Assembly: GCF_045348435.1 (NCBI RefSeq)
Contig: NZ_CP157484.1
Coordinates: 5,456,001-5,520,000 of the forward strand
From: Alsobacter sp045348435
Lineage (GTDB): Bacteria > Pseudomonadota > Alphaproteobacteria > Rhizobiales > Beijerinckiaceae
Direction: 5' to 3'
Length of the DNA: 64,000 nucleotides
Below are positions 54,145-63,245 of this stretch, one piece after another; positions within the stretch are counted from its first letter, which is position 1, and each line of letters begins with the position of its first letter. Made by a program: the position numbers and the translations under genes. The notes beneath the pieces were generated by a model. That model was not told where the DNA came from, searched no databases, and worked only from the letters and a program-made list of their open reading frames with translations.

Positions 54145-55476
54145 TCAGGCGCGCGACGCGGGGCGCGACCGAAGGTCGATGGCGGCTAGGGCCGACTTCA
54201 CGCGACCGAGTTCGGCGCCCGCCACGCAGAACTCGCGCGCGCCGAGGTCGAGCCAGACGGGCAGCAGCGCCGTGTCCGCCGCGGCGACGCCGCAGAGGCG
54301 GCAGGGCCGGCCCAAGCGCGACGCGTGCTCCAGGACGCGCCGCACCAGCGCGCGCACGGCGGGCGGGGCGTCCGGTCCGGAGTCTGGACCGGCGTCGCGG
54401 GCGCGCCCAAGCGTCAGGGCCGTGAGGTCGCCAAGCCCGATCGAGAAGGCGTCCGCATCGAACTCGGCGATGCGCTCCGCCGCCCCCGGCGTCTCCACCA
54501 TCATGACCAGCGGCGGCGTCCCGAACGGCCGGCCCTCGCGGCGAAGCTCGTCGACGCAGCCGGCGATGGCGGCGCGGACCTGGCGCAGCTGCTCGGGCCG
54601 TTCGACCATCGGGAGCATGATCGACAGGTCGCCATCAGCAGCGGCGCGCAGCATGGCGCGAAGCTGGATCCGGAAAAGATCGGGATGGGCGAGCGAGAAG
54701 GCGACGCCGCGCAGGGGCGAGGCCTCCATCCCGGGAAGCGACTTGCCCGCGCCGGGATCGACGGTCCTCAGGCAGACGGGCCATCCGGCGGCCCATTGCA
54801 GCAGGACGCGGTAGAGGGCGAGTTGGCCGTCCTCCCCCGGCATGGCGCTGCGGTTCATGAACAGCATCTCGGTGCGCATCAGCCCGACGCCGTCGGCGTG
54901 CGCCGGATTCAGCGAGCGCAGCTGGCTCAGGTCGTCGACCGCCAGCGTCACCGCGATCGGCTCGCCGTCCGCGGTGGCGGCGGGCCTGGGCAATGCGAGC
55001 ACGTCGCGAACCCGGTCCTCGGTCCAGACGGCGCGCTTCTGTGCGAAGGCGGCGCGCCGCGAGTCCGTGGGCAGCAAGGTGAGCTCGCCCGCCACCGCGT
55101 CCACCAGCGCGTCGGCGCCGCCCGACAGGTCCAGGGCGCCGAAGTCGATCCCCAGGCCCACCAGCAACGGCAGGTTCCGCTCGTGCGCCATCACGGCGAC
55201 ATGGCCGGTGGCGGAGCCGCGGGAGAGCACGATCGCGGCGGGCTTCGCCACGTCGAGGCGCAGCATCTCGGCGGGAGTCAGGTCCTCGCTGGCGATCACC
55301 GCGCCGACCGGCGCGGACGCCACGTCCGGGCGGACCTGAGAGGGGTTGAGCTCGCCGTCGGGCTCGTCGCCGCCGATGACGAAGAGTCCACCCGTCCCAA
55401 AGCCTGGGCACGCCGAGCGCCCGGCGAGAACACGCTCTCCATCGATCGGCTTAGGCAAAGCGCTGCATCCGGACAC
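54145..55476 (-). CDS. PTS enzyme I-like PEP-utilising protein lacking the HPr-binding domain
   Basis: About 443 residues from a GTG; the start is uncertain because no clear SD is visible. It begins like enzyme I (VLAGRSACPGFGTGGLFV) but jumps straight to the swivel domain with its phospho-His, H92 in GSATGHVAVMAHE; the ~110-residue helical HPr-binding insert is missing. The PEP-binding TIM barrel follows: GVGLMRTEMLFMNR, LRTVDPGAGKS, MLPMVERPEQL, MMVETPGAAERI, FSIGLGDLTAL and the Cys of RLCGVAAADTAL. The usual GTNDLT Asn is replaced (GLGDLT). Enzyme I, PtsP or PPDK relatives are alternatives. Partner and role unknown. The glycosylase ATG lies four bases downstream of its stop. Confidence 0.8.
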   Translation of the reverse strand: MSGCSALPKPIDGERVLAGRSACPGFGTGGLFVIGGDEPDGELNPSQVRPDVASAPVGAVIASEDLTPAEMLRLDVAKPAAIVLSRGSATGHVAVMAHERNLPLLVGLGIDFGALDLSGGADALVDAVAGELTLLPTDSRRAAFAQKRAVWTEDRVRDVLALPRPAATADGEPIAVTLAVDDLSQLRSLNPAHADGVGLMRTEMLFMNRSAMPGEDGQLALYRVLLQWAAGWPVCLRTVDPGAGKSLPGMEASPLRGVAFSLAHPDLFRIQLRAMLRAAADGDLSIMLPMVERPEQLRQVRAAIAGCVDELRREGRPFGTPPLVMMVETPGAAERIAEFDADAFSIGLGDLTALTLGRARDAGPDSGPDAPPAVRALVRRVLEHASRLGRPCRLCGVAAADTALLPVWLDLGAREFCVAGAELGRVKSALAAIDLRSRPASRA

Positions 55477-55587
55477 GTCCGCACTATATAGGCGCCCCTC
55501 CCGCCACGCCAGACTGGGCCTTGGCTTTGTCCGGACCCGCTCCTGACAGGCGCGCCCGGGTGTGGGAGCATGCGGCGGGAGGGCTGC

Positions 55588-57216
55588 ATGAACCAGTCGC
55601 CGCCATTTCGGGACACGAACTTCTTCGAGGCGGACCGGCCGCTCCGCGACGCCGTGGCGAGGTCCGGGACGCCGCCTCGCCAGGTCGCCGAACTGTCGGC
55701 CTTCGGAGCCGCATGGGGGTCGGGCGAAGTCGCCGACCTTGGGCGGCAGGCCAACGAAAACCCGCCGCGGCTGCGCACGGTCGACCCGCGCGGCGAGCGC
55801 CTGGACGACGTGGAGTTCCATCCGGCCTATCATGACCTGATGACCCGGAGCATGGCTGCGGGGCTGCACGCCTCGGGGTGGGACGCGGCGGCGTCGACGC
55901 CCGGCCACGGGCGTCCCGCGGCGAGCGGCCAGGCGCTCCGGGCGGCGCGCTTCTACATGGCCTGCCAGGCCGAGGCCGGGCATCTGTGCCCGCTGACGAT
56001 GACGCACGCCAGCGTCGCCGCCTTGTCGGCCGCACCGGAGACGTTGTCGCGATGGCTGCCCAGGATCGTCGGCAGGCGCTATGACGGCGCGCTGCGGCCG
56101 TGGTGGGAGAAGGACGCCGTCACGCTCGGGATGGGCATGACCGAGCGCCAGGGCGGGACGGACGTCCGCGCCAACGTCACGGCCGCGCTCCCGGCGGGAG
56201 ATCACTACCGCGTCAGCGGCCAGAAATGGTTCATGTCCGCACCGATGTGCGACGCGTTCCTGATCCTGGCGCAGGCGCCGGGAGGGCTGACCTGCTTCCT
56301 CGTCCCGCGCTTCGAGCCCGACGGGCGGGTGAACGGCCTGCGCCTGCAGCGTCTCAAGGACAAGCTCGGCAACCGCTCGAACGCCTCCTCCGAGGCGGTG
56401 TTCGAGATGGCCTACGCCGAGCGCGTTGGCGACGAGGGGCAGGGCGTCCGCACCATCATCGGCATGGTGCAGCTCACCCGGCTCGACTGCGCGGTGGCCT
56501 CCGCGGGCCTGATGCGCATGGGGCTGGCGCACGCCGTCCATCACGCCCGCCACCGCACCGCCTTCCAGCGGCGCCTGATCGACCAGCCGCTGATGCGCAC
56601 GGTGCTGGCCGACATGGCGCTGGAGGTCGAGGCCGCCACGGCGCTGGCGATGCGGCTCGCCCGCGCGCTCGACGCGGCGCCGACGGACCCGGCTGAAGCC
56701 GCCTTGGCCCGGCTGGCGATCCCGGCCGCCAAATACCTGATCTGCAAGCAGGCCCCCGACCTGCTGCAGGAGGCGATGGAGTGCCTGGGAGGCAACGGCT
56801 ATGTGGAGGAGTTCCCTCTCGCCCGCGCCTATCGGGAGGCGCCGGTGAACGCCATCTGGGAGGGGTCCGGCAACGTCATGGCGCTCGACGTCCTGCGCGC
56901 CGCGGCGCGTTCGCCCGACGCAGTCGCCGCCGTCCTCGAAGCCCTGGGACGGCAGGCCGGCGAGGTCGGGCCTCCGATGGTCGACGCGATCGTGTCCGAC
57001 CTGCGCGCGCCCGAGGCCGAGCGTCGCGCGCGGCGCATCACTGAAGCCATCGCGCGCCTGGCCGCAATGGCTTCGTTGACCGAAGGAGACCCGGACGTCG
57101 CGGACGCCTATGCGGCGCGGCTGCGGGCCGGGACGGAGTTCGCCGCCTCGACATGGGGCGCGTCCGGTCCGCCGGACCATGCGGACGCGCTGCTGGCCCG
57201 CGTGCTGCCGGCCTGA
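55588..57216 (+). CDS. aidB: AidB-like acyl-CoA dehydrogenase family flavoprotein
   Basis: 542 residues, close to E. coli AidB (541). The ATG follows GGGAGGG five bases upstream. Typical AidB stretches: QSPPFRDTNFFEADRPL, LCPLTMTHASVAAL, MGMTERQGGTDVRANVT, KWFMSAPMCDAFLILAQAPGGLTCFLVPR, KDKLGNRSNASSEVF-like, and ECLGGNGYVEEFPLARAYREAPVNAIWEGSGNVMALDVLR. AidB protects DNA against alkylating agents and binds FAD; acyl-CoA activity is minor. A 3-methyladenine glycosylase gene lies 1.4 kb away with the enzyme I-like gene between, which fits an alkylation response. No Ada box was found upstream. Confidence 0.92.
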   Translation: MNQSPPFRDTNFFEADRPLRDAVARSGTPPRQVAELSAFGAAWGSGEVADLGRQANENPPRLRTVDPRGERLDDVEFHPAYHDLMTRSMAAGLHASGWDAAASTPGHGRPAASGQALRAARFYMACQAEAGHLCPLTMTHASVAALSAAPETLSRWLPRIVGRRYDGALRPWWEKDAVTLGMGMTERQGGTDVRANVTAALPAGDHYRVSGQKWFMSAPMCDAFLILAQAPGGLTCFLVPRFEPDGRVNGLRLQRLKDKLGNRSNASSEAVFEMAYAERVGDEGQGVRTIIGMVQLTRLDCAVASAGLMRMGLAHAVHHARHRTAFQRRLIDQPLMRTVLADMALEVEAATALAMRLARALDAAPTDPAEAALARLAIPAAKYLICKQAPDLLQEAMECLGGNGYVEEFPLARAYREAPVNAIWEGSGNVMALDVLRAAARSPDAVAAVLEALGRQAGEVGPPMVDAIVSDLRAPEAERRARRITEAIARLAAMASLTEGDPDVADAYAARLRAGTEFAASTWGASGPPDHADALLARVLPA

Positions 57217-57220
57217 CGGA

Positions 57221-59452
57221 TCACGCCGCCATCGGCAGTTCCCGCACCTTTTCGCGCGGCACGGCGAGCAGCGCCGAGGCCCAGGCCGGGTCGGCCTGCT
57301 GGTCCGGCGGGCTCACCAGCAGGACACGGTCGGCGCTGGCCGCCAGGGCGGCGTCCGTCGCTTCCGTGCCGGCGGGCGGGCCGTCGATGATGACGATGTC
57401 GAACTCTCCGACCACGCCGTCGAAACGGCGCCGCGCTCCCTCCGGGAGCTTCGCGGGCCGGCCGTTCCGGGCCGTGTCCACCGGCAGGAAGAACACGCCC
57501 TGGGCCCAGTCGCCGTCGAGCGCGTGCACCGGGCGGTCGCGACCGCCGATCCGCAGGAGGCCCGGCTGGCCGCCAAGCCCGAAGGCGAGCGACAGCGTCG
57601 GGTTTCGCCGATGGGCGTCGACCAGAAGGATGCGTCGCCAGTCTCCCGCCAGCGCGCGGGCCAGGTTGGCCGCCAGGGTCGACTTGCCCGCTTGCGGGGC
57701 CAGCGACGTGACCAGCACCGTATAGGGCGCGCCGCTCTCCCGGCCGTCCGCGCGCGATTCCGCCAGCACGGCTTCCGCCATGGCGGCGACGTTCTGCGCA
57801 TAGGCGCTCTCCGGACGATCGCGCGCCTCGGTGAGGCCGGGCGCCTCGGCCGGGTCTGCATCGGCCGCGTCCGAATGGCGTTCCGAGGAGAGGTCCGCAG
57901 CCTCGACCGACTCGTGCTGCATGGACCAGGCGTCGAACGCATCGGGCGGATCCGGCGGATTTACGGGGACGGCCGGCGCAGGGCCGAGCGTGCGGGCGGT
58001 CCTGTCAGCCGTCACCGTCACCGCATAGGCGGGCGCCGGAAGCGCTTCGCCGCGCGCGGGGGACGCTCCAGTCCCGGCCAGATCCTGGACCTGCTCCTTG
58101 GGCGGGGATCCGGCGAGGTCCGTCGCCCCGGCGCGTCGCTCGGCCCCGTTCCTCCACGCGCCGAGCAGGCCGGCGAGGGCGCCGAGCGCCAAACCGATCC
58201 CAGCCCCGGCGGCCAGAAATGCGGCGAGCGACGCGGCCGGGACGGCGGTCGCCGACGACGCGGGCGCGAGCAGCCGGACGCCTGCGGAAGCGTCCTGTTC
58301 GTCGGCGCCGGCCCCGGCTCGGGCGCGAAGCATCTTTTCGTAAGCCGCGCGGGTGGTCTCGGCCTCGGTCTCGAGGGCGCGGAGCTTGGCCGCGCCGGCG
58401 TCCGTCGACGCGGCGGCCGAGTTCGCCCGCAAGGCGGCTGCGGCTTCGGCGGCCTCGGCGGCCTGAAGCTCCGCCCGTGACGCCTCGACGGCGCGCTTGA
58501 CCTCGTCCGCGAGCGCCCGGCGGGCGTCGCGGAGCTGCTGCTGGGCGTCCACCATCAACGGGTGGCGCGGCCCGAGCGTCTGGCGATAGCCCGCTTCCAC
58601 GCGGGTCGCCTCGGCGAGGCGCGCCTGCAGGCGATCCATCGCAGGCGTGCGGACCGCATCCGCGCCCGCCTCGGCGCCCTGTCCGGCGGCGGCGCGCTGC
58701 GCCTGCTCGTGGCGCTGCCTCGCCTCGGCCAGGCGGGCCTTCGCCTGCGCCAGCTCCGCCTTGGGGTCGGCCGCAAGACCGCCCTGCTGGCGGGCCGCGA
58801 TCAGCTTCGTTTCGGCTTCGTAGAGCCGGGTCTGCAGGGCGGCGAGGCGGGTCGCGTCCCGCTGGGCCGCAAGGCGGTTCGCCTCCGACCGCGCTTCCAG
58901 GCGCTCGGCGACGGACGCGCCCGCGACGGCGTTCGCCAGCAGGGCGGCCTTCTCGGGCGTGGACGCCCGGACGGAGAGCTGGATCAGGTCGGGCGCGCCG
59001 TCCCTGGCGACAGACAGGCGCTCGGACAGGCCGCGCACGGCGGCCGCGGCGCGCGCCTCGCCGGTCGGGCTGATCAGCCCCGCCGCGGCCAGGACGCCGT
59101 CCAGCGAGCCGAGCGGGGCGGGCATGATTTCGGAATCGGCCGCGAGATTCTCCTGTGCGACCACGCGCGACAGCACCGCCGCCGAAGCGGCCAGCCGCAT
59201 GTGGCTTTCCGCCAGCGACGGATCGACGGACGCTCCCGCGCCCGTGACCTGCAGCGTGGCGGATGCAACCTGCAGATCGCCCTGCAGACGCCAGCCCAGG
59301 CCGCCAGCGAAGGCGCCCAGCGCCACCCCGGCCGCTGCGAGCCAGACGGCGCGCGCGCGGGAAGGGCCGGATCGGGCCGGAGCGGACCGGACGGGTCGGG
59401 ACCGACCCGCAGATGCTTCGTTTCGCATCCTAGGATTGTGCCCGTGAGGCAT
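57221..59452 (-). CDS. Wzz-like polysaccharide co-polymerase fused to a CpsD-type P-loop ATPase
   Basis: 743 residues. N-terminal membrane helix about 36-55 (AVWLAAAGVALGAFAGGLGW), long periplasmic coiled coil with LRALETEAETTRAAYEKMLRARAG, second helix about 400-425 (ASLAAFLAAGAGIGLALGALAG). An acidic/Pro-rich linker leads to a ParA/CpsD-like ATPase: Walker A as SLAPQAGKST, ILLVDAHRRNPT, IVIIDGPP. It would control chain length of an exported polysaccharide. The C-terminus (REKVRELPMAA) has no Tyr cluster, so autophosphorylation of the usual BY-kinase kind is unlikely. The start may be eight codons further in (MRNEASAGRS); neither has a good SD. No glycosyltransferase genes adjoin it. Confidence 0.85.
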   Translation of the reverse strand: MPHGHNPRMRNEASAGRSRPVRSAPARSGPSRARAVWLAAAGVALGAFAGGLGWRLQGDLQVASATLQVTGAGASVDPSLAESHMRLAASAAVLSRVVAQENLAADSEIMPAPLGSLDGVLAAAGLISPTGEARAAAAVRGLSERLSVARDGAPDLIQLSVRASTPEKAALLANAVAGASVAERLEARSEANRLAAQRDATRLAALQTRLYEAETKLIAARQQGGLAADPKAELAQAKARLAEARQRHEQAQRAAAGQGAEAGADAVRTPAMDRLQARLAEATRVEAGYRQTLGPRHPLMVDAQQQLRDARRALADEVKRAVEASRAELQAAEAAEAAAALRANSAAASTDAGAAKLRALETEAETTRAAYEKMLRARAGAGADEQDASAGVRLLAPASSATAVPAASLAAFLAAGAGIGLALGALAGLLGAWRNGAERRAGATDLAGSPPKEQVQDLAGTGASPARGEALPAPAYAVTVTADRTARTLGPAPAVPVNPPDPPDAFDAWSMQHESVEAADLSSERHSDAADADPAEAPGLTEARDRPESAYAQNVAAMAEAVLAESRADGRESGAPYTVLVTSLAPQAGKSTLAANLARALAGDWRRILLVDAHRRNPTLSLAFGLGGQPGLLRIGGRDRPVHALDGDWAQGVFFLPVDTARNGRPAKLPEGARRRFDGVVGEFDIVIIDGPPAGTEATDAALAASADRVLLVSPPDQQADPAWASALLAVPREKVRELPMAA

Positions 59453-59584
59453 TGACGATTCGTTTACGTTACCCGGAGGTTACGATGCGCCGGCGCCATG
59501 GGCCGGTCCCGTCTGGACGCTGGCGCAGGGCCGCCATTCCAGTATGGTGCGGCCCGTCGCCAGCCCAGCAGGAATGAAGCCGGC

Positions 59585-60547
59585 ATGATTGTCGTATGCG
59601 GCGAAGCCTTGATTGACGTGTTCATCCGGCAGGACGGCGGCGCGCTCGGCGCCGAAGCCGTCGCCGGCGGTTCGCCCTACAACGTCGCGCTCGGGCTCGC
59701 CCGGCTGGACTGCCCGGCGGCCTATTGGGGCGGGGTGTCGCGCGACGCCCTGGGGTCGTTCTTGCTGGACTCGATCGCGCGCGACGGCGTCGACGTCAGC
59801 CTCGTGCGGCGCGTGGCCAACCGGACGACCTTGAGCGTCGTGGCGACCGACGCCGAGGGCCATCCGGGCTACGCCTTCTACGGCGAAGGCGGCGCCGACC
59901 GGGCGCTGGACCCCTCGGACCTGCCCGACCTGCCACCGGCCGCCGCCGCGATCGCGATCGGATCCTACGCGCTGGCCGTCGAGCCCATCGCCACCGCCAT
60001 CGAGGCGATGCTGGAACGAGAGCGCGGGCGCGTCGTCGTCTCGCTCGATCCCAACCTGCGCCCGCGCGTCGTCGGGGACGTCGCCGCGTGGCGGCCGCGT
60101 TTCGAGCGCTTCGTGGCCGGCGCGGACATCGTGAAGGCCAGCACCGAGGATCTCGGGCCGCTTTATGGCGAAGACGCCGACATCGCCGCCGTCGCACGCG
60201 ATTGGCTGGCGCTCGGCCCGGCGCTGGTGGTGTTCACGCGCGGGCCGGACGGCGCCGTCGCTTTCGCCCGCAGCGGCGTGGTCGTCGAGCGGCCCGGCCG
60301 CGTGGTGTCGGTGGTCGACACGGTGGGGGCGGGAGACACGTTCCACGCCGCTCTGCTGGCCTGGCTGGCGCGCGCCGGCCGCCTCGACCGCGGGGCGCTG
60401 CGCGAGCTCGGCGAGGACGAGATCGCCGCCGTCCTGGACGAATGCATCGCGGCCTCCGCCATCACCTGCTCCAGGCGCGGAGCGGACCTGCCGCGGCGGG
60501 CCGAGGTGGAGGCGCTCATGCGCCGCGAGCCCCCGCCGGGCCGCTGA
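59585..60547 (+). CDS. PfkB-family carbohydrate kinase, fructokinase-like
   Basis: 320 residues. N-terminal GGSPYNVALGLARLDCPAAYWGGVSRDALG (PfkB signature 1) and C-terminal DTVGAGDTFHAALLAWLA (signature 2, catalytic Asp) are intact. SLDPNLRPRVV is typical of fructokinases. It phosphorylates a sugar, likely fructose, with ATP. The ATG of MIVVCGEALIDVF is fixed by family length and AGGAATGAAG upstream. The divergent polysaccharide protein starts 132 bases away. The ABC-F gene follows by 61 bases on the same strand but is not functionally related. Confidence 0.9.
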   Translation: MIVVCGEALIDVFIRQDGGALGAEAVAGGSPYNVALGLARLDCPAAYWGGVSRDALGSFLLDSIARDGVDVSLVRRVANRTTLSVVATDAEGHPGYAFYGEGGADRALDPSDLPDLPPAAAAIAIGSYALAVEPIATAIEAMLERERGRVVVSLDPNLRPRVVGDVAAWRPRFERFVAGADIVKASTEDLGPLYGEDADIAAVARDWLALGPALVVFTRGPDGAVAFARSGVVVERPGRVVSVVDTVGAGDTFHAALLAWLARAGRLDRGALRELGEDEIAAVLDECIAASAITCSRRGADLPRRAEVEALMRREPPPGR

Positions 60548-60608
60548 TCCGGCGAAGGCGGGCCGGCGGCGCTTGCGCGGGCCGGAGCGATCTGCGACAC
60601 CGCCCCCA

Positions 60609-62432
60609 ATGGCCGCTCCCCCGCTTCTCCTCCTGCAGGACATCGCCCTCACCTTCGGCGGCACGCCGTTGATCGAGAACGCCGAACTGTCCGTCTCGCC
60701 CGGCGAGCGGCTGTGCCTCGTGGGGCGCAACGGCTCGGGCAAGTCCACGCTGCTGAGGATCGCGGCCGGGCAGGTCGAGCCCGACAAGGGCAGCGTCTTC
60801 GTGCAGCCGGGCGCGACGGTGCGCTACCTGCCGCAGGAGCCTGATCTCGCCGGCTTCGCCACGACGCTCGCCTATGTGGAGGCCGGCCTCGGGCCCAGCG
60901 ACGATCCCTACCGCGCCCGCTACCTCCTGGAGGAGTTGGGGCTGACCGGCGAGGAGGATCCCTCCAGGCTGTCGGGCGGCGAGGCCCGGCGCGCCGCCCT
61001 GGCCCGGGTTCTCGCGCCCGAGCCCGACATCCTGCTGCTCGACGAGCCGACCAACCATCTCGATTTGCCCGCCATCGAGTGGCTGGAGGCCGAGATCCGG
61101 CGCATGCGCTCCGCGCTCGTCCTGATCAGCCACGACCGGCGCTTCCTGGAGACCCTGTCGCGCGCCACCGTCTGGCTGGACCGGGGACGCACCCGCCGCA
61201 TGGACCGGGGCTTCGCCTTCTTCGAGGCGTGGCGCGACGAGACGCTCGAGCAGGAGGAGCAGGAGGCTCACAAGCTCGACCGGCGCATCGTCGCCGAGGA
61301 GCACTGGGTGCGCTACGGCGTCACCGCGCGCCGCAAGCGCAACGTCCGCCGCATGGCCGAGCTCGGCGCCCTGCGCCAGGAGCGGACAGACCGGCGCAAG
61401 GCCGCCGGCGCGGTGCGGCTCACGGTCAGCGACGGCGACGTCTCGGGCAAGCTCGTCGTCGAGGCGCGCCATGTCGGCAAGGCTTATGGCGACGAGATCA
61501 TCGTCGAGGATTTCTCGATCCGCATCTTGCGCGGCGACCGCGTCGGCCTCATCGGGCCCAACGGCGCGGGCAAGACGACGCTGCTGAAACTGCTCACCGG
61601 CGCGCTGGCGCCCGATTCGGGCGCCATCCGCCTCGGCGCGAACCTGCAGATGATGACCCTGGAGCAGGGCCGCGACAGCCTCGATCCGGCTCTCGGCCTG
61701 GCCGAGACGCTGACGGGCGGGCGCGGCGACACGATCACCGTCGGCGGGCAGTCCAAGCACGTTGTCAGCTACATGAAGGACTTTTTGTTCACTCCCGAGC
61801 AGGCGCGCACGCCCGTGGGCGTCCTGTCCGGCGGAGAGCGGGGACGCCTCACCCTGGCCCGGGCCCTGGCGCAGCCCTCCAACCTGCTGGTGCTGGACGA
61901 GCCCACGAACGACCTCGACCTGGAGACGCTGGACCTGCTGCAGGAGATGCTGGCGGACTATCCGGGCACGGTGCTGCTCGTCAGCCACGACCGCGACTTC
62001 CTCGACCGCGTCGTCACCTCCGTGATCGTCTCGGAAGGGCAGGGCCGTTGGCAGGAATACGCCGGCGGCTATTCGGACATGGTGGCCCAGCGCGGCGAGG
62101 GCGTCACCGCCAAGCCGACGCCGCCGTCCAGGCCCGAGACCGGCAAGGCGCGCGCGGACAAGCCCGCCGTCGCGCCGGCGGCCGAGCCCGCCCGCCGCAA
62201 GCTCACGTTCAAGGACAAGCACGCGCTGGAGACGCTGCCCCGGACCATGGAGACGCTGAGCGCCGAGATCGCGCGGCTGCAGGCGGCGATGGTCGATCCC
62301 ACCCTTTATGCGCGCGACCCGGCCGGCTTCGGTCGCCTCTCGACCGCCCTCGCCAAGGCGCAGGGCGATCTCGCCCACGCCGAGGAGGAGTGGCTGCGCC
62401 TCGAGATGATGCGGGAAGAAATCGAGGGCTGA
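60609..62432 (+). CDS. ABC-F family ATPase (Uup-like)
   Basis: 607 residues with two ABC domains and no membrane part. First: GRNGSGKSTLLRI, LSGGEARRAALARVL, LLLDEPTNHLDLPAIEWLE. Between them lies the charged interdomain linker (RMDRGFAFFEAWRDETLEQEEQEAHKLDRRI). Second: GPNGAGKTTLLKLL, LSGGERGRLTLARAL, LVLDEPTNDLDLETLDLL. The C-terminal ~100 residues hold a KLTFKDKHALETLP...-type coiled coil, as in Uup. ABC-F proteins bind the ribosomal E-site or, for Uup, also affect transposon excision. The order of the linker and the C-terminal coil favours Uup. Confidence 0.93.
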   Translation: MAAPPLLLLQDIALTFGGTPLIENAELSVSPGERLCLVGRNGSGKSTLLRIAAGQVEPDKGSVFVQPGATVRYLPQEPDLAGFATTLAYVEAGLGPSDDPYRARYLLEELGLTGEEDPSRLSGGEARRAALARVLAPEPDILLLDEPTNHLDLPAIEWLEAEIRRMRSALVLISHDRRFLETLSRATVWLDRGRTRRMDRGFAFFEAWRDETLEQEEQEAHKLDRRIVAEEHWVRYGVTARRKRNVRRMAELGALRQERTDRRKAAGAVRLTVSDGDVSGKLVVEARHVGKAYGDEIIVEDFSIRILRGDRVGLIGPNGAGKTTLLKLLTGALAPDSGAIRLGANLQMMTLEQGRDSLDPALGLAETLTGGRGDTITVGGQSKHVVSYMKDFLFTPEQARTPVGVLSGGERGRLTLARALAQPSNLLVLDEPTNDLDLETLDLLQEMLADYPGTVLLVSHDRDFLDRVVTSVIVSEGQGRWQEYAGGYSDMVAQRGEGVTAKPTPPSRPETGKARADKPAVAPAAEPARRKLTFKDKHALETLPRTMETLSAEIARLQAAMVDPTLYARDPAGFGRLSTALAKAQGDLAHAEEEWLRLEMMREEIEG

Positions 62433-62478
62433 CGCCTCGATCCTCCGGGACGCGACTGTGCGCGGCCCGGGCCCGGCG

Positions 62479-63237
62479 TCACCGCGCCAGCCAGCCGCCG
62501 TCGACGGGCAGCACGATCCCGTGCACATAGGCCGCCGCTGGCGAGCACAGGAAGACCGCCGCGCCGCCGATGTCGTCCTGCTCGCCCCAGCGCCCGGCCG
62601 GGATGCGGGCGAGGATCTGCCCGCTGCGGTCCGGGTCGTTGCGCAACGCTTCCGTGTTGTTGGTGACGAAGTAGCCCGGCGCGATGGCGTTCACATTGAC
62701 GCCCTTGCCGGCCCACTCGCAGGCGAGCAGCCGGGTCAGGCCTGCGAGCCCGCTCTTTGACGCCGTGTAGGACGGGATCCGGATGCCGCCCTGGAAGGAC
62801 AGCAGCGAGGCGATGTTGACGATCCGCCCGCCGCCCTCGCGCGACAGCATGTGACGGGCGGCGGCCTGCGACAGGAAGAAGGCGGACTTCAGGTTGACGT
62901 TCATGACGTCGTCCCAGTCCTGCTCGGTGAAGTCGATCGCGTCCGCCCGCCGGATGATGCCGGCGTTGTTCACGAGCGCGTCGATTCGGCCGCGCCACGC
63001 CAGGGTCTCCGCCACGATCCGCCCGATCGGCTCCAGCGAGCCGAGGTCGGCCGTGATCTCCAGGAAGGCCGCGCCGCTCTCCTCCACGAGGCTGCGCGTT
63101 TCCTCCATGGAGGAGCGCCCGACCGCCGCGATCGCCGCGCCGGCGCGGGCCAGCGCAACCGCGATGCCCTGGCCGAGGCCGGTGTTCGCTCCCGTGACGA
63201 TGGCGGTCTGGCCGGAGAGGTCGAAGGCGTTCGGCAT
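62479..63237 (-). CDS. kduD: 2-dehydro-3-deoxy-D-gluconate 5-dehydrogenase (SDR family)
   Basis: 252 residues, normal for KduD. Rossmann motif TGANTGLGQGIAVALARAG (N-terminus), NNAGIIRRADAIDFTEQDWDDVMNVNLKSAFFLSQAAARHM and catalytic SYTASKSGLAGLTR. FTEQDWDDVMNVNLKSAFFLSQ and VNAIAPGYFVTNNTEALR are typical of KduD. It reduces 3-deoxy-D-glycero-2,5-hexodiulosonate to 2-keto-3-deoxygluconate in uronate/pectin breakdown. The gene follows kduI by eight bases, so the two are an operon. The start at MPNAFDLSGQTA is set by family length. Confidence 0.94.
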   Translation of the reverse strand: MPNAFDLSGQTAIVTGANTGLGQGIAVALARAGAAIAAVGRSSMEETRSLVEESGAAFLEITADLGSLEPIGRIVAETLAWRGRIDALVNNAGIIRRADAIDFTEQDWDDVMNVNLKSAFFLSQAAARHMLSREGGGRIVNIASLLSFQGGIRIPSYTASKSGLAGLTRLLACEWAGKGVNVNAIAPGYFVTNNTEALRNDPDRSGQILARIPAGRWGEQDDIGGAAVFLCSPAAAYVHGIVLPVDGGWLAR

Positions 63238-63245
63238 GGCGGACC

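Noticed and set aside
55477..57180. Upstream extension of the enzyme I-like gene across the AidB gene
   Set aside because: The extension is the complement of AidB and shows no enzyme I homology; the enzyme I opening VLAGRSACPG fixes the N-terminus near 55476.
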